DNA of 44,342 nt from Actinomycetes bacterium. GTDB taxonomy: Bacteria; Actinomycetota; Actinomycetes; Streptosporangiales; Streptosporangiaceae. Positions 16,054 to 24,286 of the stretch are shown piece after piece. Both the position numbers and the translations under genes were made by a program. A model generated the notes under the pieces. It was not told the DNA's origin. It made no database searches and saw only the letters and a list, made by a program, of their open reading frames with translations. How positions within the stretch are numbered: position 1 is the stretch's first letter; each line of letters starts with the position of its first letter. The stretch is taken from the NCBI GenBank assembly GCA_025964575.1, contig JAOPYO010000111.1, forward strand, positions 1 through 44,342, written 5' to 3'.

Positions 16054-16245
16054 TCACCACGACGCCCTTGATGAACCTTCCAGGCGGCGAGCCCAAGCCG
16101 CCGCTCGTTCCGCCTCGCCGCCCGTACGCACGTAGAAGATACTGCGCGCGCGGCGAGCATGAGCGGCATGGATTCTGGGCGCCGACCTCGTTGAGGCGAG
16201 GTTCAGCCCGCGTGCGTAGGCGAGGCGAAGCTCCAGGCGGTCCCG
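16054..16245 (-). pseudogene. Possible C-terminal remnant of a large LuxR/AAA regulator
   Basis: A minus-strand frame ending at TGA 16054-16056 reads DRLELRLAYARGLNL, AHARRARSIFYVRTGGEAER and AAAWARRLEG. The alternating helices resemble the last tetratricopeptide-like repeats of MalT/LAL-type LuxR regulators (RTRLAYGEWLRR..., AERARAEL). No start codon, ATPase or DNA-binding part remains. The resemblance is only to a pattern, so this is a weak call. Confidence 0.3.
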
Positions 16246-16275
16246 GAGAACTCCAACGCCATGACGAGAAAGGCC

Positions 16276-18597
16276 TCAGCGCCGGCCCGGGCGCAGGCGC
16301 TCCAGCCGCCACCAGGCGATCAGGACGAAGACGACCCCTAGCCCGGCCAGAATGCCCATGTCCATGAGCCAGGTGCCCGGCTGGTGACGCCAGAGCCGGT
16401 CGGGAGCGCTGAGAGGCGGCATGATCCCGGCCAGGTCGATCGTCGCGGCGGCCGCCGCCAGACCCCAGCGAGAGGGGGACAGCCAGGCGAGTTGCTCCAG
16501 CCCGGGCTTGCCGGCGAGAGGCTGCACCAGGGCTCCAGAGAGCACCAACTGGCCCATGGACAGGACCACCAGCAGCGGCAGGGTCTTCTCCGAGGTGCTC
16601 ACCATGGCGGACACCACCAGTCCCATCGCCATGGAGACCATCCCCAGCACGCCCATGGAGAGGATGAGCTCGGGCAGTGGCGCGGTGAAGGTGCCGTGGG
16701 CCGGAAGCGGGTTGCCGAGCAGCCCGAGAAAGACCAGAACCGCCGCCTGGAGCCCGGTGATCAGGCCGAGCACCAGCAGCTTCGAGAACAGATAGACGCC
16801 GGCGGACAGGCCTGCCGCCCGTTCCCGCCGGTAGATGGCCCGCTCCTTGACCAGCTCCCGGACCGAGTTTCCGCTGCCCACGAAGCAGGCGCCGAAGACC
16901 AGGACCAGCATTTTGGACCCCGCGTCGCCATTGCCTCCCGGCACCGCCACCAGCCCGTGCGGAGCCGGGATCGCGGCGATCAGGCCGCCGAGGATCAGCG
17001 GCATCACCGCCAGCAAGACCAGATAGCTGCGGTCCGAGGCGATGACAGCGAAGTAGCGCCGGCACAGGGTGCTCAGCTGCGCCCAGCGGCTCTGCGCCCG
17101 GGGTGGCGCCGCAGGCCGATCCTGCCGGACCTGTGCGTCACCCTGCCTCGGCCGTGCTTCGATGTACCGGGCGTACGGCGCCGACAGCCGGAACTCGGCC
17201 GCCCAGTCCCGATCCGGCTCCCGGTCGAAAGCCTGGAACACATCTGCCCAGCCCGGCTTCCCGAAATAGGTGAGGCCCTCCCGCGGCGGTCCGTAGTAGG
17301 CGACCCGGCCGCCGGGCACGAGGACCAGAAGGCGGTCGCAGGTGTCCAGGTTGGCGACACTGTGCGTGACCACGATGACAGTCCGGCCCTCATGGGCGAG
17401 CTCCCGCATCAACTCCATGACGGATTTGTCGAGCCCCGGGTCCAGCCCGGAGGTGGGTTCGTCCAGGAACAGCAGGGACGGTTTCGTGAGCAGTTCGAGC
17501 GCCACGCTGACCCGCTTGCGCTGCCCCCCGGACAGAGATGCGATCCGGGTCTGGGCGTGCCGGCTCAGGCCGAGCTCCTCGATGACCTCGTCGACCCGGC
17601 GATCGCGTTCAGCCGCCAGCGTGTCACCGGGAAACCGCAGTTCGCCGGCGTAGCGCAGGGCCCGGCGGGCGGGAAGCTGGGTGTGCAGGATGTCTTCCTG
17701 CGGGACCAGCCCGATCCGGTGCCGCAGCTCCGCGTAGTCGGTGTAGAGATCGCGGTTGTCGTAGTGCACCGTGCCCTCGGTCGCGGGCCGCGTCCCGGTC
17801 ATCGCACCCAGCAGGGTCGACTTCCCTGCGCCGCTGGGGCCGATGACGGCCACCAGGCAGCGCTCGGGGATCGGGAAGCTCACCTGGTCGAGGATGACCT
17901 TGCCCTCCGGGGTCCGTACGGTCAGGTCGCGCGCGGACACCACCACGTCACCGGTGTCGATGAACTCACGGAACTCGTCTCCGACCAGACGGAAGGTGGC
18001 GTGCCCGATGCCGACGATGTCCTGCTCGGTCAGCACCGCCGAGGTGATCCGCAGCCCGTTGACGAAGGTGCCGTTGTGACCGCCAAGATCGACGAGCTCG
18101 TACCGCCCGTCGCCCGTGCCGCGCAGCTCGGCGTGGTGCCGGGAGACCACCAGATCGGAGAGCACGATGTCGTTGTCCCGTGCCCGTCCGATCCGCAGCG
18201 TGCGAGGGGCTGCGTCTGGGGGCGGCAGCATGATCACGGAGCTGGGCGCCCGGTCGACACGGGGCCGCGGATCAGGCTCGGGGACGGCGAAACACGCCAG
18301 CGGCACCCCGGTCTCGGGGTGGCCTAGCCGGAGCAGGCAGTCGCCGTCGACTCCGATCCGGCTGACGCGCCTGCCCTCGGAGAAGGTCCCGTTGGTGCTG
18401 CCGTGATCCTCTATGACCCATCCGTCGGGGCCGCTGCGAACGATCGCGTGCTCCCACGACACCCGGGGGTCCGCCACGACGACATCGGCGTCGGGATCGC
18501 GACCCACCCGGTACGAGGCGCCCGGTCGCAGTTGATGGACCGAACCTTCCGTCCGCACGATGAGCTGCGACGTCCCTGCGGCGCGCTCGGTCGGCAT
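16276..18597 (-). CDS. FHA-FHA-ABC exporter (Rv1747-like), ATPase and permease in one chain
   Basis: 773 aa from ATG 18597; a TTG at 18606 could add three residues. Two forkhead-associated domains open it: the first has YRVGRDPDADVVV and HGSTNGTF (about 25-90), the second LRIGRARDNDIVLSD, VSRHHAEL and GGHNGTFVNG (about 130-215). The ABC cassette (about 235-460) has GPSGAGKST, LSGGQRKR and LLFLDEPTSGLD. Six membrane helices (ABC2 type, about 535-765) follow. The architecture equals Mycobacterium tuberculosis Rv1747, whose FHA domains bind phosphothreonines made by PknF and which is linked to export of phosphatidylinositol mannosides. No kinase gene is adjacent. It is divergent from the DUF2993 gene across an 80-bp gap. 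Confidence 0.9.
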   Translation of the reverse strand: MPTERAAGTSQLIVRTEGSVHQLRPGASYRVGRDPDADVVVADPRVSWEHAIVRSGPDGWVIEDHGSTNGTFSEGRRVSRIGVDGDCLLRLGHPETGVPLACFAVPEPDPRPRVDRAPSSVIMLPPPDAAPRTLRIGRARDNDIVLSDLVVSRHHAELRGTGDGRYELVDLGGHNGTFVNGLRITSAVLTEQDIVGIGHATFRLVGDEFREFIDTGDVVVSARDLTVRTPEGKVILDQVSFPIPERCLVAVIGPSGAGKSTLLGAMTGTRPATEGTVHYDNRDLYTDYAELRHRIGLVPQEDILHTQLPARRALRYAGELRFPGDTLAAERDRRVDEVIEELGLSRHAQTRIASLSGGQRKRVSVALELLTKPSLLFLDEPTSGLDPGLDKSVMELMRELAHEGRTVIVVTHSVANLDTCDRLLVLVPGGRVAYYGPPREGLTYFGKPGWADVFQAFDREPDRDWAAEFRLSAPYARYIEARPRQGDAQVRQDRPAAPPRAQSRWAQLSTLCRRYFAVIASDRSYLVLLAVMPLILGGLIAAIPAPHGLVAVPGGNGDAGSKMLVLVFGACFVGSGNSVRELVKERAIYRRERAAGLSAGVYLFSKLLVLGLITGLQAAVLVFLGLLGNPLPAHGTFTAPLPELILSMGVLGMVSMAMGLVVSAMVSTSEKTLPLLVVLSMGQLVLSGALVQPLAGKPGLEQLAWLSPSRWGLAAAAATIDLAGIMPPLSAPDRLWRHQPGTWLMDMGILAGLGVVFVLIAWWRLERLRPGRR

Positions 18598-18677
18598 GTC
18601 TTCCAACTGTAGGTCGATTCGGATCCTTTTCTATATCCATCACAGAGACAACACTGTGTATTGACAGTTCGGCCGTT

Positions 18678-19430
18678 ATGGATTTCCTTGGTGCTAATGC
18701 TGACGTGCGCTGCCGCCGACCGGTGACCCCCCACCAGCCCGCTTGGGTAGATCTGGAGCCGCCTCCCCGGAAGAGGCGAGTGCCCCGGTGGATGCTCGTC
18801 GTCCTCATGGTCCTGGTGGTGCTCGTCGCGGTCATGGTGATCGGTGATCGGGTCGCTGCCGCCTATGCGGAGAACACGGTCGCCGGGGAGATTCAAAAGC
18901 AGGGTTTTAATGGCAAGCCGGATGTGACGATTAAGGGCTTCCCGTTTCTGACGCAGGCGATCTCCCGCAACTTCCACGACGTACGTCTCAGCGCCCGCGG
19001 GATCCAGGAGGGCCCGCTGCGCATCAGCCGCCTCGACGCCGCAGCACGGGGTGTACGGCTCGACTCCGGCTATCGGAAGGGCACCATCGGCAGCGTGGAC
19101 GGCACAGGCGTCATTACGTTCGCCGATCTGGCCGGGGCGGCCGGCCAGCCGGACCTGACGCTCTCGGCGGCGGGCCCGAACCAGGTGCAGGCCAAGATCG
19201 ACCTCGGCATCGTCGAAGGGATGGCGACGGCGCAGGTGACGAAGGTCGGAAACCAGATCCGGGTGCACGGAATCTCGGTCGAGGGTTTTCCGCTATCCGA
19301 CCTCGGTCAGAAGCTCGATTTCTCCGTTCCCGTACCGGCTCTGCCCATGGGCCTGACCATCCAGAGCGTCAGCGTCTCGTCGCAGGGCGTGCTGATCCAC
19401 GTCACCGGAGCACACATCACGTTCGGCTGA
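18678..19430 (+). CDS. DUF2993/LmeA-type exported lipid-binding protein
   Basis: 250 aa. After a Pro/Arg-rich cytoplasmic start, one membrane helix (WMLVVLMVLVVLVAVMVIGD, about 38-57) anchors or exports a domain with the DUF2993 pattern: NTVAGEIQKQG, PDVTIKGFPFLTQ, VRLSARGI, and ending in VSVSSQGVLIHVTG. The mycobacterial member LmeA binds phosphatidylinositol lipids and is needed for mannan elongation in the envelope. The start is uncertain: ATG 18678 has no clear ribosome site, and a GTG at 18723 is possible. Being divergent from the Rv1747-like exporter suggests a shared envelope-lipid role (inference). Confidence 0.75.
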   Translation: MDFLGANADVRCRRPVTPHQPAWVDLEPPPRKRRVPRWMLVVLMVLVVLVAVMVIGDRVAAAYAENTVAGEIQKQGFNGKPDVTIKGFPFLTQAISRNFHDVRLSARGIQEGPLRISRLDAAARGVRLDSGYRKGTIGSVDGTGVITFADLAGAAGQPDLTLSAAGPNQVQAKIDLGIVEGMATAQVTKVGNQIRVHGISVEGFPLSDLGQKLDFSVPVPALPMGLTIQSVSVSSQGVLIHVTGAHITFG

Positions 19431-19565
19431 GCATCCTCACCCCGATAATGCGCAGGGCGTACAGCAAAAGAAGAATGCGTTCGTTGAGCTGTAGAGGTCA
19501 CGCGGCAGGTCTACCCGGTAGGAGGTCGGCATCGCGCTGCGGTGGCGCCTGCTTCCCCCAAGGGC

Positions 19566-20336
19566 TCAGCCGTTCACATCGGCGAGCCAGGTCACCTCGG
19601 TAAAGCACCAGCGTAGCCAGACAGTCGACTCCGCGTCCCAGCCCCGGAGCTCACACCGTCGCCCGGACTGCGTCGTCACCGGCACCTGCTGGGTGGTGAG
19701 CAGACCGCCCACCGGCAGGTGCACCGCATCCCAGTCGACGGACACCGCGGTCCAGTCCGGCTGGACTGAGTCCGCTTCGAATTCCGCCGGGTAACGCCCG
19801 CACAAAAGGGCCCACGCCGCCGGGCTGTCGATTTCGTAGACCCGTGCATCGGGGGCCACATCCAGCCACCAGACGTGCCACGGAGGTGGCAGCGGGTCCG
19901 CCCCGGAACGCAGGTAGGTGAGCCATCCCCAAGGGAGCGCGCCGGTGCGGGTGGAAGTCCACAGCGCCCGGCGCGGCTTGACCGCCATGTCACCGAAGGG
20001 CCGGCCGTCAAAGTCGAACGCGGACTCGGCGGGCGGACGTTCTGAGCGGGTCACCCACGTTTGCCGGTCCCTGTCGAGGCCGGCCGTCCAGCGTGGATCA
20101 TCGAGCCAGGGTGGCGGGCGGGCACTGATCAGATCGGTATCGGAATCAGTCGCGTAGCCCGGCTGGTGGGGGGAGGCGTCGGCGCAGGCCTCGACGGCCC
20201 AGGTATCGACCTGGCGCTCGGTGGGCGTCCGGTCCTGCGACCCTTCATCGCGGCAGATGCCCAGGAAGCTCCGGCCGATCGGCGACTCGAGTAGGCGGCG
20301 AGCGAATCGACCTGCGGACGGGTCAGCGTCGGACAC
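19566..20336 (-). CDS. Conserved actinomycete-type protein of unknown function
   Basis: 256 aa from GTG 20336, chosen because the frame upstream is low-complexity and lies over another gene. The protein is soluble and rich in Trp (about ten), Pro and Asp. It contains GRSFLGICRDEG near the start and a core WHVWWLDVAPDARVYEID with WAWLL-type strands around it. No catalytic motif or export signal is recognised. Its first 14 bases overlap the 3' end of the lipoprotein gene, so it is the last of three overlapping genes. It may act on or with that lipoprotein, but nothing in it shows how. Confidence 0.6.
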   Translation of the reverse strand: MSDADPSAGRFARRLLESPIGRSFLGICRDEGSQDRTPTERQVDTWAVEACADASPHQPGYATDSDTDLISARPPPWLDDPRWTAGLDRDRQTWVTRSERPPAESAFDFDGRPFGDMAVKPRRALWTSTRTGALPWGWLTYLRSGADPLPPPWHVWWLDVAPDARVYEIDSPAAWALLCGRYPAEFEADSVQPDWTAVSVDWDAVHLPVGGLLTTQQVPVTTQSGRRCELRGWDAESTVWLRWCFTEVTWLADVNG

Positions 20337-21015
20337 GAAACAGCCACGTCGTGCTGATGTCGCCGGGACTCTGCCGCATCCCACGCTGGGCGGCAAGTTC
20401 GTCGGAGACGGACCAGGAGGCCCACACGGAGATCCGGAATCCCGAGCCGGCCGGTATGGCGAACGGCACTCGGATCTGTCCCCCTTCTGAGCGCAATCGA
20501 CAGGCCGCGGCCGGGGTAACGCCCGGTGAAGGGTCGTCGACCGCCGCCGGGCCGGTGCACTGCTCCTCGTGCAGCGGCGCCCCCGTCGGCTGCCCGGAAC
20601 CGTCGACAGCGTCACCGTATACACGCACGGTGAGGTAGTTCGGCTCACTGTCAGTCTGAATCGTCAAGGTCATCGGCGCAACGGCGGCGGCCGCAGCGGG
20701 CCAGGGCACCGGGCTCGCGCCGGCATCGTGCACCTCCCGATCGCCCTCGAGCCAGCTGTAGGCGTACCGGCGGCCGTGCTCTTGCCGGATGGCGCTGGAC
20801 CCGCCGCCCACCGAGAGCGACGCGTCCGGGATGGCCGACGGCGGAGCCTTGTAGCGGACGAGGGGTACATCAGCCGGGCTGCCGCCACCGCCCGACGGCT
20901 CCGAGCAGGCCCCCAGGGACCAACTCAGAGCCGTCACGGCGATGGCGGCGCCGAAGCCACGCAGCGGCCGGCCGGTGTTTCCGCCGGCCAGCCGCACGAT
21001 GCCTCGTTTCAGCAC
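20323..21015 (-). CDS. Lipoprotein of unknown function
   Basis: 230 aa. The N-terminus (arginine-rich start, FGAAIAVTALSWSLGACSE) is a lipoprotein signal with the lipidated Cys at about residue 37; a later GTG (V7) with GAGG in front is an alternative start. The mature part is a Ser/Gly-rich linker, then a beta-rich domain (LTIQTDSEPNYLTVRVYGD, GGQIRVPFAIPAGSGFRISV) with two further cysteines that could pair. It is expected on the outer face of the membrane. The start overlaps the previous gene by 7 bases and the end overlaps the next by 14, marking a compact three-gene operon. Confidence 0.65.
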   Translation of the reverse strand: MLKRGIVRLAGGNTGRPLRGFGAAIAVTALSWSLGACSEPSGGGGSPADVPLVRYKAPPSAIPDASLSVGGGSSAIRQEHGRRYAYSWLEGDREVHDAGASPVPWPAAAAAVAPMTLTIQTDSEPNYLTVRVYGDAVDGSGQPTGAPLHEEQCTGPAAVDDPSPGVTPAAACRLRSEGGQIRVPFAIPAGSGFRISVWASWSVSDELAAQRGMRQSPGDISTTWLFRVRR

Positions 21016-21488
21016 TTGATCTTGATGCCACCGGAATTCCTGGTCACGCTGTAGACCTTGCCGTCCACATCCGTGACCGAGTGGCTACTCGTGAGCCGGA
21101 AGGTGTTGTTCTTGCATCCCCAGTTGGCGAATGCCGAGACCTTCTTTTGGTTTGACTTTGTAACGTTTCCTACTTTGCCGACCTTCTGGTATCCCCACCA
21201 ACGCTTCTGCCACAACTGCCCAAAGGCATGAATCCGCGGAACCTTGTTCTTGCACCAGGTGCGCGCTTCGGCGTTGATCGTGCCATTCACGTGGTGCGAA
21301 TTGTGAGGATACATTGCCTTGCCCAGACACCCACTCGGGCCCGGCTGTGCCGCCCGAGCGCTCAGCGTCGTCCCGTCCGAGGAGGCAGAGGCGACAGAGG
21401 GAAAGAGGCTGGTTGCGGCAAGTGCGACTCCGGAAATGGCGGTCACCGCCGCCGTCCTCTTTTTTGTGCCTGATGAGATAGCTCGCAC
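21009..21488 (-). CDS. Small secreted basic protein of unknown function
   Basis: 159 aa from GTG 21488, with GGGGG 5 nt upstream. A signal peptide (about 1-36, ending ASA) precedes a mature chain of about 120 residues with four cysteines (SGCLGK, WCKNK, WGCKN and the C-terminal KC), many Lys/Asn/Trp residues and a high pI. The codons for VGKVGNVTKSNQKK are unusually AT-rich (around 21135-21185), unlike the neighbours, hinting at recent transfer or relaxed codon use. It might be a small antimicrobial or cell-wall-binding protein, but no family is recognised. It is the first gene of the overlapping trio. Confidence 0.6.
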   Translation of the reverse strand: MRAISSGTKKRTAAVTAISGVALAATSLFPSVASASSDGTTLSARAAQPGPSGCLGKAMYPHNSHHVNGTINAEARTWCKNKVPRIHAFGQLWQKRWWGYQKVGKVGNVTKSNQKKVSAFANWGCKNNTFRLTSSHSVTDVDGKVYSVTRNSGGIKIKC

Positions 21489-21541
21489 CGTACCCCCTGA
21501 TGGATATTTCCGCTGACTACCTGTGTAGAGCTCGCACCGTA
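21480..21541. repeat. 13-bp direct repeat at the secreted-trio start
   Basis: AGCTCGCACCGTA occurs at 21480-21492, covering the GTG start of the secreted-protein gene, and again at 21529-21541, 49 bp away. The outer copy lies where a promoter or operator is expected. Either a regulator site or a short duplication can explain it. Confidence 0.45.
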
Positions 21542-21617
21542 TTTTCGTGATTGACGCGAGTCGGCGACAGGGCCCCAGGACCTACATCCCATGAACCGGA
21601 GTAGTGCTACAGACCCA

Positions 21618-21659
21618 ACGAGAACCTTTGAACGTGAGACTCGTTCTCGTCAGTTTTTT
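21618..21659 (+). terminator. Intrinsic-terminator-like hairpin with T-run
   Basis: ACGAGAAC (21618-21625) pairs with GTTCTCGT (21643-21650) across a 17-nt loop and is followed by CAGTTTTTT. A U-run after a stem is unusual in this GC-rich DNA. No plus-strand gene ends just upstream, so it may belong to a lost gene or act as a protein-binding palindrome. Confidence 0.4.
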
Positions 21660-21799
21660 ATGGCGCAGGGTGATCAGAGGTGTTGGCTGAGGGGGTTGCG
21701 TTACGTCGAGGTCCGCCACGCACCGAGCACGAGCCGCCGCGCGTCCCACAGGCAGGCACGGGTGTCCCCGAATGCGCCGGCACACGATCCCCGGCCGCC

Positions 21800-21968
21800 G
21801 CCGACGCCGTAGTCACCCTCGCCCGCGGCAAGCGCCCGGTGTATTCGGTCTACGTGCGCAAGAACAAGAAGTACAAGGTGACCGGTGTGAGACGGTACCT
21901 ACAAAGTCTTCTACAGCACCGGTGTCGACTGGGACGCGGGAGCGAAGTCGTTCCGATTCGTCCTCAGG
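21800..21968 (+). pseudogene. Fragment of an exported-lipoprotein-type gene (copy 2, frameshifted)
   Basis: The frame from 21800 reads ADAVVTLARGKRPVYSVYVR, NKKYKVTGV, then the sense continues in another frame from 21894 as GTYKVFYSTGVDWDAGAKSF. Together they match the C-terminal part of the same actinomycete family as the fragment at 4730-4960. The frameshift near 21886-21894 and the missing N-terminus make it non-functional. It ends against the ligase gene's 3' end, suggesting a rearrangement boundary there. Confidence 0.5.
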
Positions 21969-21972
21969 TGGC

Positions 21973-24036
21973 TCAGAGGAAGTCCTTGACCGTTTCGGCG
22001 AACTCCTGCGGGGTGGCCACCTGGACGCCGAGGGCGATGGCCTTGTCGTGCTTGGAGCCGGCCTTCTCTCCCGCCACCACGAGAGAAGTGCGCGCGGAGA
22101 CGCTGGAGGACGCCTTGCCACCGGCCCGCTCGATGAGCTCGTTCATCTGGTTGCGGGACAGGGACTCCAGCGGGCCGTCCATCGAGCCCGTCACGACCAC
22201 GGTCATGCCCGCGAGCGGAAGCTCCGCCGTAAGGTCGGCCGGCTCGGCATCAGCTGTGACGACTCCGGGCTCGACCATGTTGACGCCCGCGGCCTCGAGC
22301 TTGGCGATCACGGGCTGCAGCTCGGCGAGCTCCTCGACCAGCAGCGCGGCCTTCTCCGGGCCGATGCCCTCGACCGCCTGCAGGGTCTCGATGTCGGCGG
22401 CGCAGATCGCCGCCATGGTGCCGAAGTGCCGGGCGATCCGCCGCGACATCGACCGCCCGGTGCCCCGCACCCCCAATGCGCAGAAGACCCTGCTGAGCGG
22501 CTGGCCCTTGGCCAGCGCGATAGCGGCCACGAGATTGTCGGTGCTGATGTCGCCCATCCGGTCCAGGCCGAGGATCTGCTCGCGGGTAAGGGTGAACAGA
22601 TCGGCGAAGTCACCGACCAGGCCGGTCTCGACCAGCTGCACGATGCGGGTGCCGCCCAGACCCTCGATGTCGAGCTGGTCCCGGCCGGCGGCATAGCCGA
22701 CGGAGGCGACCACCCGGCAGGCGCGTCCGCGCACGCACCGCCAGCGCTGCTGGGACGCGTCGATGTCGGCGCCGCACCGCGGGCACACCGTGGGGAACTC
22801 GATCGGCTTCTCGGCTCCGGTCCGCAGCTGGACCAGCGGCGCCTCCACCCGTGGGATCACATCGCCCGCCCGGTGGACCGACACCTGATCGCCGATCATC
22901 AGTCCCCGGCGGGTGATGTCGGCGGGATTGTGAAGGGTGGCGAAGGTGATCGTGGAACCGTCGATCTGCACCGGCTCCAGCACCGCGCGGGGCGCGATGA
23001 TCCCGGTGCGGCCGACGTTCCACTCGACGTCGATCAGCTTGGTGATCTTCTCGGTGGCGGGCAGCTTGTAGGCGATCGCCCACCGCGGAGCCCGGGAACC
23101 CGAACCCGCCTTGTCCTGGTCGGCAGCCGAGTCCGCCTTGATCACGATGCCGTCGATCCCGAAGGGCAGCGTGGCACGCAGGGCCGCGATCTCCTCGACG
23201 CGCGCCTGGATCTCCGCCAGCGTGTGGCAGACCACGGATGCCACCGGGGTGGCATCCGTGGTCTGCACGCCCAGGCCGGCGACGAGGTCCATGATCTGGC
23301 TGTGCGGCAGTTCACCCAGGCCGCCGGCGAACCCGGAGGTGTCCTCCAGCGGCAACGCCCCGTACGCGAAGAACGTCATCTCCACGCGGTAGGGCCTGTC
23401 CTTGGCCCGCAGTGTGCCGGCGGCCCCGCTCCGCGGATGGGCGAACGGCACGCCCTGGTGCTCGACCCGGATCGCATTCGCCACCTCGAACTGCTCCACC
23501 GTCATGAGCACCTCCCCGCGGACCTCGACCGTCACCGCGGAGGTCAGGGTGCCGGGCAGGCCGACGATGGTGCCGATCGCGTGGGACACGTCCTCACCGG
23601 CGATGCCGTCCCCGCGCGTGACCATCCGCACCAGCCGGCCGTCGCGGTAGTGCGCGGAGACCGCCAGACCGTCGAGTTTGGGCTCCACGCTCCAGTCGGC
23701 GACCGGCCGGGCCAGGCGCCGCTCCAGCCCGGCGACCCACGCCGCGAGTTCGTCGGGTGAGAAGACGTTGTCCAGGCTGAGCATCGGCCTGCTGTGCGGG
23801 ACATCCCCGATCACCGCGCCGCCCGCGACCTTGCCCGTCGGGGAGTCCGGCAGCACCTCCTCAGGATGCGCGTCCTCGTACGCGGCGATGCCGCGCACCA
23901 GCCGGTCGAAGGCGTCGTCGTCGAGAGGGGAGTCACCCGCCCCGTAGTAGGCGGCGGCCGCGTGGGTCGCCGCCAGGACCGCCTGCTCGTAGGCGGCATG
24001 GTCCGAGATCTCGGCGATGAGGCCCGCATCAGTCAT
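21973..24036 (-). CDS. ligA: NAD-dependent DNA ligase, LigA type, divergent
   Basis: 687 aa from ATG 24036 (GGGAGAA upstream); an in-frame start at 24126 lacks a site. LigA domains in order: Ia with [17 protein letters not shown], adenylation with [15 protein letters not shown] and the AMP-accepting Lys120 (EPKLDG), RGDG, OB fold, four-cysteine zinc finger (CPRCG...CVRGRAC), helix-hairpin-helix repeats, and BRCT (about 610-687). It seals nicks using NAD. The Ia region and several motifs differ from the usual housekeeping LigA (for example [18 protein letters not shown]), so it may be a second, specialised ligase. It is not linked to replication or gatCAB genes here. Confidence 0.85.
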   Translation of the reverse strand: MTDAGLIAEISDHAAYEQAVLAATHAAAAYYGAGDSPLDDDAFDRLVRGIAAYEDAHPEEVLPDSPTGKVAGGAVIGDVPHSRPMLSLDNVFSPDELAAWVAGLERRLARPVADWSVEPKLDGLAVSAHYRDGRLVRMVTRGDGIAGEDVSHAIGTIVGLPGTLTSAVTVEVRGEVLMTVEQFEVANAIRVEHQGVPFAHPRSGAAGTLRAKDRPYRVEMTFFAYGALPLEDTSGFAGGLGELPHSQIMDLVAGLGVQTTDATPVASVVCHTLAEIQARVEEIAALRATLPFGIDGIVIKADSAADQDKAGSGSRAPRWAIAYKLPATEKITKLIDVEWNVGRTGIIAPRAVLEPVQIDGSTITFATLHNPADITRRGLMIGDQVSVHRAGDVIPRVEAPLVQLRTGAEKPIEFPTVCPRCGADIDASQQRWRCVRGRACRVVASVGYAAGRDQLDIEGLGGTRIVQLVETGLVGDFADLFTLTREQILGLDRMGDISTDNLVAAIALAKGQPLSRVFCALGVRGTGRSMSRRIARHFGTMAAICAADIETLQAVEGIGPEKAALLVEELAELQPVIAKLEAAGVNMVEPGVVTADAEPADLTAELPLAGMTVVVTGSMDGPLESLSRNQMNELIERAGGKASSSVSARTSLVVAGEKAGSKHDKAIALGVQVATPQEFAETVKDFL

Positions 24037-24286
24037 ATGCAGATATTCTCCCGGACCACTGACATTTTCGGGGACGGCCTTCTCCTCCACCACTCCTGCG
24101 GGCAGGCTGACCGAGCCCGCTGTCACAACCCGGCCCGGAGCGAGCCCCTTGCAGGGCGGCTCTCGGTCGTAACGGAAGCTACCGGCCTACCGGTTCACAC
24201 CGTACGGTTCGAAACGGCAGAGCGCGAGGAAGGGGAGGCCGGGTGATCATCATGATCGGGCGGGCGTACAGGCTCGAGGGGCGCCG

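Noticed and set aside
16384-18327. Plus-strand frame of about 647 codons opposite the FHA-ABC gene
   Set aside because: Antisense of clear FHA and ABC motifs; low-complexity His/Gln/Arg-rich product.
20337-20648. Upstream extension of the 256-aa unknown protein
   Set aside because: The added residues lie over the lipoprotein gene and are Arg/Ser/Pro-rich; GTG 20336 at the overlap is the better start.
23228-23265. Near-perfect inverted repeat in the ligase gene (ACCACGGATGCCACC / GGTGGCATCCGTGGT)
   Set aside because: It is within coding sequence (VVCHT...TDATPVAS region); probably a chance repeat of Val/Thr/Ala codons, although it could form a strong stem.
21772-23760. Plus-strand frame of about 662 codons opposite the ligase
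   Set aside because: Its start region covers a small real remnant, but the rest is antisense of ligA and not protein-like.
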